Below are positions 55,877 through 64,000 of a stretch of DNA of 64,000 nucleotides, in pieces. The notes beneath the pieces are model-generated. The model saw only the letters and a program-made list of their open reading frames with translations, was not told where the DNA came from and ran no database searches. The stretch lies in assembly GCA_965203305.1 (NCBI GenBank), contig OZ241874.1, forward strand, positions 62,001-126,000, given 5' to 3'. Within the stretch, counting starts at the first letter, position 1. Each line of letters starts with the position of its first letter. Origin of the DNA: Bin80 sp965203305 (lineage in GTDB: Bacteria > Bacteroidota > Rhodothermia > Rhodothermales > Bin80). The translations under genes were made by a program, and so were the position numbers.

Positions 55877-58085
55877 CAGAATAGACTGGCAAGTCTGGGG
55901 ATTCATGTTCCTTCTGGCAGGTTGTGCACCCGCTGCAACAGAGGTTACACGAGTCATCCGTGAGCCTCTGATTGTGGAAGAGCCCCAGCCTTCTGCAGAG
56001 CCCGTCAGCAGACGGGATACCGCTTCCGCCCTTTCCGTGGATCGTTTTGATGTTGATCTCGGAAGATTTGACCGAGGAAAGATGTGGACATTTGACAGTC
56101 CCCCAGCGGACTGGTTTGCTGAAGCCTATGGCATCAATGCCGACTCCGCATGGTTTGCAAAAGCCAGACTGGGGGCATTGCGGTTCGGAACGCAGTGCTC
56201 CGCCAGCCTTGTCTCGGAGCAGGGACTGATTCTGACGAACCATCACTGTGCACGAGAAAGCATCACGGATGTATCCCGAGAGGGAGAGGATCTGTCCGAA
56301 ACGGGATTTCTGGCAAAAGAAGTATCGGAGGAGAGAAGAGTTCCCGACCTGCATGTGGAGCAGCTCCAGGAAATCACGGATGTCACCCACCGGATACACC
56401 GCGCGGGCCGGGCGGTACGAGGAGATAACGAGCGCATCATGGTGCGCCGCAACAAGGCCTCGGAGATTGAAAAAGAGATGACACAAGCTGCCCGGATGCG
56501 CGATTCCACGCTTCGCGTTGAGGTAGTTGAGCTGTACAGCGGGGAGCGATATGCAGCATACACCTATCGGAGATTTGAGGATGTACGCCTGGTGATGGCC
56601 CCCGAAAAGCAGCTGGGATACTTTGGCGAGGAGCAGGATAATTTTACGTTCCCCCGGTACACGCTGGACATGGCGTTTTTCCGGGCCTATGATCAAAACG
56701 GCAAGCCCGCAGTAACTCCGAACCACTATACATGGAGCAAGAGTGGAGCCGCCAGCGGTGATCCTGTATTTGTTGTGGGAAATCCAGGCTCTACAAGCCG
56801 ATTCGGCAGTGTTTCACAGCTCATGTTTGAGCGAGATATTTCACTGGTTCGGCAGATTGAAACACTGGAGCGACGGGCAGAGCTGTTGCGACCGCTCAGA
56901 GGGATGGACGAAGCAAGTGCAGATGAGCTTGACAATATGTGGTTCCGTATCAGCAATACCCTCAAGGCACTCTCTGGACAATTGGCCGGACTGCAAAATG
57001 ACACCCTGATCGCACGACGCGGCGCAGCGGAGCTTCAGATCATGGAAGACATGTTCAGATCGGATTCACTGTCAGCACGCTATGGCACAGTATTTCAGAA
57101 ACTGGATGAGTTGCAACTCTCCAAACGAGCAGAGGCTGGCCGGATGCAGGCATTTACCTTTTTGGGAACTCCCCTCGGATCCCGTATCCTGACTCGTGCC
57201 CTCTACGGGTATTACTACGCAACCATGCAGCGGCGTGGCTATGCAGATCAAGAGGTGCTGGATGAAATCCACAGGGATGCCCTGGCACTGAAAGACTTTC
57301 CAGAAGAGGCAGACCGGGCAATGATCGTGCTTCGACTTCGGGAACTGATGGAAGCACTGGGCGAACAGGACCCGACCATCCGCAGCATACTGGGAGAACT
57401 CACGATTGACAGCCTGGCAGCCAATCTTGTCGCAACAACCGCACTGACAGATTCTGCAGGATTCTATGCACTTCTGGAGGAGGGATTTCTGGACAGTGAC
57501 GATCCCGCAGTTTCCATCATCCGTGCACTGGCTCCCCTGTATTTTACTGCCCAGCAGCAGGCGGAAAGCCTCCAGAACAGAGAAGATTTGCTAGTGGCTG
57601 AACTGGCCTCCCTGCGTTTTGCACTTTACGGAACGAAAGTCCCCCCAGACGCATCGTTTTCGCTTCGAATCTCGGATGGCCAAGTTGGCGGGTATGCCTA
57701 TAACGGGACGCATGCCCCGGCATTTACAACCTTTTACGGGTTGTATGACCACTTTCATGCGTACCGGAATGTAAGCACATCCTGGGATATTCCAGAGCAC
57801 TGGCAGAATCCGCCGGATGAATTTGCCCTCTCCACACCGCTCAATCTGGTAAGCACGAATGATATTGCTGGCGGAAACTCAGGCTCTCCGCTGCTGAATC
57901 AGGACCTGGAAATCGTAGGACTAGTCTTTGATGGCAACATAGACTCTCTTCCTAATGTATATGTGTTCTCGGACCGCACTGCACGGGCGATTTCCGTAGA
58001 TGTCCGTGCGATCCTTGCTGCACTGCAACATATGTACAAGGCAGAGAATCTTGTCAGAGAAATCACGGAATCCGGGGAGATGTAG
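55863..58085 (+). CDS. S46 family dipeptidyl peptidase, lipoprotein
   Basis: 740 residues (DPP7/DPP11-type), releasing dipeptides from the N terminus of oligopeptides. The lipobox is FMFLLAGCAPA. The triad is: His in LTNHHCARES (127-128), Asp in FPRYTLDMAFFRAYD, and Ser673 in AGGNSGSPLLNQDLE. A helical domain lies between them (about 310-600). Lipid anchoring instead of the usual signal peptide is a notable difference from the Porphyromonas enzymes. The start overlaps the dead paralogue's stop, so the two are translationally coupled. Specificity (DPP7 against DPP11) cannot be assigned from what I see. Confidence 0.92.
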   Translation: MMNPSRIDWQVWGFMFLLAGCAPAATEVTRVIREPLIVEEPQPSAEPVSRRDTASALSVDRFDVDLGRFDRGKMWTFDSPPADWFAEAYGINADSAWFAKARLGALRFGTQCSASLVSEQGLILTNHHCARESITDVSREGEDLSETGFLAKEVSEERRVPDLHVEQLQEITDVTHRIHRAGRAVRGDNERIMVRRNKASEIEKEMTQAARMRDSTLRVEVVELYSGERYAAYTYRRFEDVRLVMAPEKQLGYFGEEQDNFTFPRYTLDMAFFRAYDQNGKPAVTPNHYTWSKSGAASGDPVFVVGNPGSTSRFGSVSQLMFERDISLVRQIETLERRAELLRPLRGMDEASADELDNMWFRISNTLKALSGQLAGLQNDTLIARRGAAELQIMEDMFRSDSLSARYGTVFQKLDELQLSKRAEAGRMQAFTFLGTPLGSRILTRALYGYYYATMQRRGYADQEVLDEIHRDALALKDFPEEADRAMIVLRLRELMEALGEQDPTIRSILGELTIDSLAANLVATTALTDSAGFYALLEEGFLDSDDPAVSIIRALAPLYFTAQQQAESLQNREDLLVAELASLRFALYGTKVPPDASFSLRISDGQVGGYAYNGTHAPAFTTFYGLYDHFHAYRNVSTSWDIPEHWQNPPDEFALSTPLNLVSTNDIAGGNSGSPLLNQDLEIVGLVFDGNIDSLPNVYVFSDRTARAISVDVRAILAALQHMYKAENLVREITESGEM

Positions 58086-58284
58086 CAAGTTTCTGCAATG
58101 TCGTACCGTCATTCGGCAAACTGGGAGCTTCCTGTGCTGGAGAATGTCGTCTGGTGTGCACCGAAGAGAGCAAACATGCCTCATCCATTATGTTGAGAAG
58201 ATTTGATCAGGATGCTTGCCGACAGTTGTTATCGGGACAGCTGATTCATTTCGTACACATGAATCGCAAGCGCACGCATTTGAG

Positions 58285-59454
58285 ATGATGGGGACATCCC
58301 GTGCACATGAGAAGAAAAGAGAACTGGCTCTGGTTCTGGGTGGGGGCGGAGCCAGGGCTGCCTACCAGGCCGGTGTCATACATTTTATGTGCGAACTGTC
58401 CCCCGAGGTTTCTTTCCCGATTATTACGGGGGTTTCCGCAGGAGCGATCAATGCGGCATTTCTTGCGAGTAACCCGGGACTGCATGGCACAGAAGCCCTG
58501 ATGCGGTGCTGGGAGTGTATTGATCAGGACAATGTGTACAGGGCGGAATCATCCATGAGCCTGATCCGTCGACTCCTGCCGGGGGTCAGCATGCCGTTTC
58601 GGAACATGGTGATCCGGGTTCGGGAAGGAGAGGCAATTCTGGACACGAGTCCACTCCGCCAGTATCTGGCCAGACAGCTGCCTGCGACTTCGGATGGTAC
58701 ACTGCCCCAGATCCACAAGAATCTCGGCGATGGCACTTTGGCAGCGGTTTGCATTACCTCAACGAGTTTCACAACCGGACAGTCCGTGAGCTGGGTACAG
58801 GGGCGTGACATAGCGGAATGGGAGCGACCAAATCGCACGGCACATCAGGGAGATATTACGCTGGATCATGTCATGGCTTCCTGCTCTTTGCCTCTGTTAT
58901 TTCCGGCAATCAGGCTTGGGAATGCGTGGCATGGAGACGGGGGGATTCGTCTGATTGCTCCGCTTTCCCCGGCACTGCATCTGGGAGCAACGGATATCAT
59001 TTGCATCTCTCCCAAATATTCGCGTACACAGGTGGAAGCGGCGCAGCCCCTGATCACTGGATATCCACCAGCGGCGCAGGTTATGGGGATCATGCTGAAT
59101 GCCACATTTCTGGATGCATTTGATCACGATGTTCGAATGGCAAATCGAATGACGAAACTGGCCAGACATACTCCCCCGCCAGAGCGGGATGGAATACGCC
59201 CTGTGAATGTCCTCCTGATTCAGCCGTCCAGAGATATTGCGAAACTGGCCCATGGGTTTGAGATGAAGATGGAAGGGGTGTTGCGCATGCTTACGCGGGG
59301 GCTGGGGAGTGGAGATACGCTGAGCCCAGACTGGCTGAGTGTCATGCTTTTTGACCCGGAGTTTATTCGGCAGGTACTGGAGCTGGGCTATGAGGACGGG
59401 AAGCAGCAAACGGATGCGATTGAAGAATTTCTTGAACAGGCGACAAATGAATAA
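58285..59454 (+). CDS. Patatin-like phospholipase
   Basis: About 389 residues from MMGTSRAHEKKRE (frame open to 58216). The patatin oxyanion loop is LVLGGGGARAAYQAGVI, the nucleophile Ser is in GVSAGAINAAF, and the catalytic Asp in WHGDGGIRLIAPL. It should hydrolyse ester bonds of phospholipids or related lipids. No signal peptide, so it is cytoplasmic or membrane-associated. The last codons overlap the start of the DUF5686 gene by 8 bases, so the two are coupled. Confidence 0.9.
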   Translation: MMGTSRAHEKKRELALVLGGGGARAAYQAGVIHFMCELSPEVSFPIITGVSAGAINAAFLASNPGLHGTEALMRCWECIDQDNVYRAESSMSLIRRLLPGVSMPFRNMVIRVREGEAILDTSPLRQYLARQLPATSDGTLPQIHKNLGDGTLAAVCITSTSFTTGQSVSWVQGRDIAEWERPNRTAHQGDITLDHVMASCSLPLLFPAIRLGNAWHGDGGIRLIAPLSPALHLGATDIICISPKYSRTQVEAAQPLITGYPPAAQVMGIMLNATFLDAFDHDVRMANRMTKLARHTPPPERDGIRPVNVLLIQPSRDIAKLAHGFEMKMEGVLRMLTRGLGSGDTLSPDWLSVMLFDPEFIRQVLELGYEDGKQQTDAIEEFLEQATNE

Positions 59455-61807
59455 ACGGCAAACCTGCAAGGTGTCAGGTCTGATCGCGCTCCTCTGCCTT
59501 GCCTGCTCCCCAGCTCCCCATGCGCAGATTCTTCAGGGGCGTGTCAGTGATCAAACAACGAACCTGCCCCTGCCCGCTGCCACTGTGCAGATTGCGGGGA
59601 CCTTCCAGGGAACGATCACAAACAATGACGGCATATACACCATTGCCGTGGATGAGCTGCCCGTTGACCTTGTCGTTCGCTATATCGGGTTTCGAACAGA
59701 CACGCTCACGGCATATTCCCTGACTCCGCTGGAATTTCGACTGGAGCCGGCTGCTCTGGTAATGGAGCAAATGGTCGTGACAGACGAGGATCCGGCTGTA
59801 CGGATTATGCGCCAGGTCATTGAACGCAAGCAGGTGTGGGAAAAGAAACTCCAGACATTTGAAGCACAAGCCTACACCCGGTACACCTTTTCCAATGATT
59901 CCGGGATTGTTGCAATTTCAGAATCCGCGGCTACAGCCTGGTGGGATCATGATCGGGGACTTCGCGAGAAGATCACGGGAATGCGTACCACGGGCAATCT
60001 GCCCTTTGAGGACGCCCTCCCTGCTGCACGAACCGTACTGAATTTGTACAATGACGATATTGAGATCAGCGGGCACACGCTTGCAGGTGTGACTCACCCG
60101 GAAGCCTTGGACAAGTATGTCTTCACGCTGGAAGGAACAAGAAGGGTGGATGATGCACTTGTGTATGATATTGCAGTGGAGCCAAAGTACAGATATACGA
60201 GCGGGTTTTCCGGCAGTGTGTCGGTCATGGACGGCGTATTTGCTCTTATGGAAGCCAGGCTGCGCCCTGGACCTGCATTCCTCTTTCCTTTCCCGATTCA
60301 GAGATATGAGACAGCGTACCTGCAGCAGTTTTCCAGCTATGGCGGGGAGGTCTGGTTACCCGTAGACCTGCACTCAAGTACGACCGTAGAAATTTCTGCT
60401 GGAGCACTGTTCAGCCTCCCGCCCATTCTTATTGACATGGTGTCCAGATTTACCGACTACCAGCTGAATGTGGCACTTGCTGACAGTCTGTTTGAAGATG
60501 GAGACCAGATGCAAATTGATTCTTCGGCCGTGGCCGCTGACAGATCCTTCCAGCAGGAAGGATCTGTCGTTCCACTGACTCCGAGGGAAAGAATCGCCTA
60601 CGCATCTATAGACAGTACGCATTCCCTGGAGGAGGCCTACGCACCAAAAGGACTCCTGGGACGCATGATCAACAGAATGGAGGAAGCAGAAAAGAGACGC
60701 TCCTCTGCACGGGAGGCCGTTTCTTTTCTGTCCAGTCTGGATATTACGCCGCATCTGTGGTATAATCGGGTAGACGCTTTTTACGGAGGGCTTGAGTTTG
60801 ACAGGAAAATTGGAGACATGCTGGGGCTTCACGTTCATGCAGGTCTGAATACAGGACAGAGAGGGAGCGCCGGTGCCTTGTATAAGGGAGGGTTTCATCT
60901 GGGTAAAGACTGGTTCGTGAAGGCGGGGTATCGTGCAGAAAATGTATCTACATACCGGTCCAGTACAAAGGGACGCTTGACGAACAGTGCGCTAATGCTC
61001 CTTGGGCGAGAAGATTATTTTGATTATTACCGCCGGGAGGGAGTATCCGTCACGGTGGGACACAAGATGCAGTGGCAGTCTGCCACCATCACCGCTACGG
61101 TTCTCCATGAAATCCACTCCTCGCTGACCGGCAATGTGAGTTATGATCTTTTGGGAAAAAGTCCCTTGCAACGCCCGAACAGGAGGATCCCGGAAGGAAA
61201 AATGCAGACCGTGAACCTTGAGTTTCGAATCGGGAAAAGTTCCATCCTGCCTATAGGCCCCCAGAAGTACCTGTTGTATAACATGGAAATCTCCCTGCCA
61301 CAGTCAGAGTACACCTTCCGCAGATACTATTTGAGTACAGGGGGACGCATCAACACATTTCTGCGGAGGAGATTTTTGCCGGCAACGCTGGATTTTGGTC
61401 TTTCTGCGGGGCTGGCCTCCGGTGAAGGTTGGACATTACCACCACAGCGTTCCTTCATCGTTGAAGGAGGGACTACCTTTTTTCACTGGGGCGGGTCTCT
61501 TCACACCCTTCGGGGATTGCCGTATCAGGGGAACGGGGTTGTTTTCGGGTACTGGGAGCATAATTTTCGTACGCTGCCGTTTGAATTGCTCGGACTGGAC
61601 TCCATGACCCGCAAGGGCTACAACATTTTGATTTTTGGCGGGCACGCATTTGTTCGCGGAACTCACACGGGCGGAAATCACTGGGTTCGTCACAATGAGG
61701 CAGGAATTTCACTGAGCGGGATCCTGGGGTTGATGCGTTTGAATTTTGCCTATCACATGGAAGGAAAGCGGTGGTCCCCCTCTGCTGGTATCGCCAGCAT
61801 TTTCTGA
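59447..61807 (+). CDS. DUF5686/carboxypeptidase-regulatory-like outer membrane protein
   Basis: 786 residues. The signal peptide region is KVSGLIALLCLACSPAPHA, possibly a lipobox (CLAC). A carboxypeptidase-regulatory-like domain follows at 25-105 (LQGRVSDQTTNLPLPAATVQ, then TNNDGIYTI), then the DUF5686 region with many beta strands that should form an outer membrane barrel, ending GIASIF. In this group a terminal Phe is common for barrel proteins. Coupled to the patatin gene, suggesting a lipid- or envelope-related job. Function unknown. Confidence 0.85.
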   Translation: MNKRQTCKVSGLIALLCLACSPAPHAQILQGRVSDQTTNLPLPAATVQIAGTFQGTITNNDGIYTIAVDELPVDLVVRYIGFRTDTLTAYSLTPLEFRLEPAALVMEQMVVTDEDPAVRIMRQVIERKQVWEKKLQTFEAQAYTRYTFSNDSGIVAISESAATAWWDHDRGLREKITGMRTTGNLPFEDALPAARTVLNLYNDDIEISGHTLAGVTHPEALDKYVFTLEGTRRVDDALVYDIAVEPKYRYTSGFSGSVSVMDGVFALMEARLRPGPAFLFPFPIQRYETAYLQQFSSYGGEVWLPVDLHSSTTVEISAGALFSLPPILIDMVSRFTDYQLNVALADSLFEDGDQMQIDSSAVAADRSFQQEGSVVPLTPRERIAYASIDSTHSLEEAYAPKGLLGRMINRMEEAEKRRSSAREAVSFLSSLDITPHLWYNRVDAFYGGLEFDRKIGDMLGLHVHAGLNTGQRGSAGALYKGGFHLGKDWFVKAGYRAENVSTYRSSTKGRLTNSALMLLGREDYFDYYRREGVSVTVGHKMQWQSATITATVLHEIHSSLTGNVSYDLLGKSPLQRPNRRIPEGKMQTVNLEFRIGKSSILPIGPQKYLLYNMEISLPQSEYTFRRYYLSTGGRINTFLRRRFLPATLDFGLSAGLASGEGWTLPPQRSFIVEGGTTFFHWGGSLHTLRGLPYQGNGVVFGYWEHNFRTLPFELLGLDSMTRKGYNILIFGGHAFVRGTHTGGNHWVRHNEAGISLSGILGLMRLNFAYHMEGKRWSPSAGIASIF

Positions 61808-61999
61808 CCACCCCGGGAGTGCCTTCCCTTCTGGCACATGCCTTAAGGGTGAGGAACCTGTGAGCGATCTCTAATGTACTCGCGGGTCAGGAGGATCACG
61901 GACGGGCACACTTTTTGCTCCTGAACTAGTATCGGGCCTAGACTCCTGTACTTTTAACTTGAATTTCTTGCGAAAATATCTCTGCACCTTACCTAGTCT

Positions 62000-62060
62000 G
62001 CCTGTAAGCACTCTCAGAGCGATATTTCTCTGTCATCCGGAATTTTTACCAAGAAGCTCC
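62000..62060 (-). repeat. Dispersed repeat, copy D
   Basis: On the reverse strand it reads GGAGCTTCTTGGTAAAAATT, then GACAGAGAAATATCGCTCTG and AGAGTGCTTACAGGC. It matches copies A, B and C. It lies in the 387-base gap between the DUF5686 gene and the S8 protease gene; nothing else is recognised in that gap apart from room for the protease promoter. Confidence 0.55.
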
Positions 62061-62194
62061 ACATATCTGCCCTCTACATTGGAATGGTTTCCCCCGCAAC
62101 TCCCAAAAGAACGCCCGTCCTGTATGTTCTAAATACTACGGCGTATGGTCTTCCCCTGTCACAACATTCTTTATCTGTCAATCCTGATTTTCAG

Positions 62195-64000
62195 ATGAAA
62201 ACCAGAAAACTGTTCCCGTCTCTTTTGCTTGCCTTGTGCTTCCTTATACCGATACATGTGGTCACAGCCCAGAAACTGACACCCCAATTCAAGCCCCGGG
62301 TTGTCGTGGTGCAATTTGAGGAAGGAACAGTGATTGGGGAGGGAGCAGCAAAGACAAATCTCACCAGGTTTGATCATACGGGGGTGAAATATGATGTGCA
62401 CAGGATGGAGCGGGTGTTTCCGTTTCTGGATTCTGTGAATCCAACTCCGAGAATTGCCCAAAACCTTGCCGCCCTTCGTCACACATATTATGTTCACTAT
62501 GGGGCTGCGGCAGATCCAGAACAGGTTTCCAGGGAGCTTGCCTTGAGCGCGGGTGTGGTGTATGCCGAGCCTGTGCTGGTTCATCGTCCCCATGGATTAT
62601 CTGTGATGCAGATGGATCCAAATGATGCCAGATATCAGGAGCAGACATACCTGAGGCACATACGTTTGCCAGAGGCATGGGATATTGCCAAATCTGGAGA
62701 CGCGTCCAGCCCGGTTGTGATCGCGGTAGTAGACGGCGGGGCACACTGGCGGCATGAGGATCTGTTGGCCAATGTATGGACCAATAAAGGCGAAATCCCG
62801 GGCAACGGGATTGATGATGACGGGAACGGGGTGATTGATGATGTGCACGGGGCAAATTTCGGGAGCAAGGATCCCGCGAACAATGATCCGACAGCACGAG
62901 CGGAGGACATCCACGGCACGGCAACCTCCAGCGTTGCAGGAGCTGTTACCAATAATGCAACCGGAATTGCTGGTGCCGCCTGGAATGCCAAGCTCATGCA
63001 TATCAGTGTGTATTGTGGGGAGGAGGAGGGGTGGTGCAATGTCTACAAGGCCATCATGTATGCAGCTGCGAACGGTGCTGATATTATCAACGTAAGTGGA
63101 GGAGAACTTGCTGGAGACAGGGAGCTCCGCATGATCACCCAATCCCTGGATCTCGCGACGGATATGGGATCCCTCGTTATTGCATCCGCAGGCAACGACG
63201 ATGCAAACGCAGATGTGGGACTGGCATATCCCCAAGCACATCCTCGTGTCCTTTCGGTGGGCGCGACGGAGAAAAACACACGGAAACGAGCCACTTTTTC
63301 GCAGTACGGCAAGACCGTGGATGTGTTTGCGCCAGGGGTAGATGTTACTGTAGCAGCCCCCAATAATAAGTATATCACATGGTCTGGCACTTCATTTTCT
63401 GCCCCGCTGGTCAGTGGTATTGCAGCTTTGATCAAGACTCGATACCCCGAAATATCACCGGATTCACTCCGGGAGCAGTTGCGGCTGTCAAGTGAAAATA
63501 TGGATGCAGAAAATCCGTCATATGCGGGATACTTGGGGAATGGATTCGTAAATGCCAAAGCCAGTTTGCAGCCGCCTACCCTTCCGGCTGTCCGCGTGAA
63601 ACGCTGGTCATGGACGGATGATGACGGAGACCGTGAGATTGACCCGGGGGATCAGGTTACGATCAACGCTACCATGATCAATTACCTGGCGGATGCCCAG
63701 CAGTTGGTGGTAGAATTGGCGGAAGCCGAATCCTATCCGTATATCACACTGGTAGAGGCAGGGCAATCCGTCGGGGTTCTGGGGGGCGGAGATTCTGCAA
63801 AAGTGACATTCAAGTTTTCGGTGAGTACAGATGTACCTCCGAGTCGTGAAGCAAGATTCTATGTTCGTATTCGTGATGGCAAGTTTACGGATGTAGCGGA
63901 TGTACTCCTGTTTTTCGGAATCAACCAGCGAATTGACCTTCTGTACACGGCATTCAAAGCCTTGTATCTGTCTACAGGCGGGGACAACTGGAGCAATAAC
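62195..64000 (+). CDS. Secreted subtilisin-family (S8) protease with LRR start, runs off the right edge
   Basis: 602 residues visible. The signal peptide is MKTRKLFPSLLLALCFLIPI. A propeptide-like region covers about 26-150. The S8 domain has Asp180 in VVDGGAHWRHEDL, His240 in DIHGTATSSVAGAV, Asn in the IASAGNDDAN part, and Ser400 in SGTSFSAPLVSG. An Asp-rich calcium-type loop GNGIDDDGNGVIDD is seen near 205. A beta-sandwich follows, and the visible end LYTAFKALYLSTGGDNWSNN is the entry of a bacterial leucine-rich repeat domain. A C-terminal T9SS signal is expected beyond the window. No coupling with the upstream gene. Confidence 0.92.
   Translation, partial: MKTRKLFPSLLLALCFLIPIHVVTAQKLTPQFKPRVVVVQFEEGTVIGEGAAKTNLTRFDHTGVKYDVHRMERVFPFLDSVNPTPRIAQNLAALRHTYYVHYGAAADPEQVSRELALSAGVVYAEPVLVHRPHGLSVMQMDPNDARYQEQTYLRHIRLPEAWDIAKSGDASSPVVIAVVDGGAHWRHEDLLANVWTNKGEIPGNGIDDDGNGVIDDVHGANFGSKDPANNDPTARAEDIHGTATSSVAGAVTNNATGIAGAAWNAKLMHISVYCGEEEGWCNVYKAIMYAAANGADIINVSGGELAGDRELRMITQSLDLATDMGSLVIASAGNDDANADVGLAYPQAHPRVLSVGATEKNTRKRATFSQYGKTVDVFAPGVDVTVAAPNNKYITWSGTSFSAPLVSGIAALIKTRYPEISPDSLREQLRLSSENMDAENPSYAGYLGNGFVNAKASLQPPTLPAVRVKRWSWTDDDGDREIDPGDQVTINATMINYLADAQQLVVELAEAESYPYITLVEAGQSVGVLGGGDSAKVTFKFSVSTDVPPSREARFYVRIRDGKFTDVADVLLFFGINQRIDLLYTAFKALYLSTGGDNWSNN

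Overview
The window reads as a chromosomal segment of a member of the Bacteroidota in the broad sense, most likely a Rhodothermota/Balneolota-type lineage. The evidence is the gene families rather than any marker: several secreted proteins end in type IX secretion (T9SS) sorting domains with a PNPF-type motif, and there are choice-of-anchor B/LVIVD proteins, an S46 dipeptidyl peptidase, a DUF5686 outer-membrane-type protein, an IS66 element and a GlgE glycogen pathway. Base composition is moderate (roughly half GC) and Shine-Dalgarno sequences are weak, as is usual for that group.

Layout. 1-6350 is an accessory region: the reverse-strand 5' part of a giant surface protein gene whose start abuts a G10 tract, a duplicated leader, a truncated dam methylase and an IS110 element. 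6353-25702 is mostly housekeeping: Nudix hydrolase, RNase D, ferredoxin, adenosylhomocysteinase, a secreted zinc metalloprotease, SAM synthetase, acpP-fabF, a Fur regulator, a TPR protein, a YqaA-type membrane protein, a choice-of-anchor B protein, RqcH, UppP and EcsC. 25703-29556 is an AT-richer accessory stretch with a small gene coupled to a ClpP-fold protease and a complete IS66 element that has clipped the next operon. 29553-35110 is a three-gene operon of secreted beta-propeller-like proteins. 35210-42679 is a glycogen/alpha-glucan cluster (GlgB, GlgE, GlgX, MalQ). 42890-47257 holds a decayed SocA/Panacea gene, a YaaW-like protein, a YdbS/YdbT pair and an epimerase-like protein. 47258-54021 is a second variable region: a decayed fragment of the giant surface protein family, a pair of inverted repeats, an unknown gene interrupted by a C12 tract, and an intact 1726-residue copy of the giant surface protein with a G11 tract inside its signal peptide. 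54022-64000 carries msrB, tRNA-Leu, a catalytically dead S46 homologue coupled to an intact S46 peptidase, a patatin, a DUF5686 protein and the start of a subtilisin-LRR protein.

The most interesting system is the giant surface protein family. Two copies lie in inverted orientation about 46 kb apart, nearly identical in the shared central region and diverged at the N terminus. Conserved leaders are found three times, each ending in the start of an MK.(x)QK-type peptide followed at once by a run of 10, 11 or 13 G. A fourth homopolymer (C12) sits in the neighbouring gene and resembles the same motif on its other strand. A roughly 50-70 bp dispersed repeat marks the edges of these regions in four places. 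Together this looks like a contingency locus: slippage in the G tract would switch the secretion signal on and off, and recombination between copies and leaders would change the exposed N-terminal part. Expression, variation in tract length and inversion are inferences; the tracts, leaders and repeats are seen directly.
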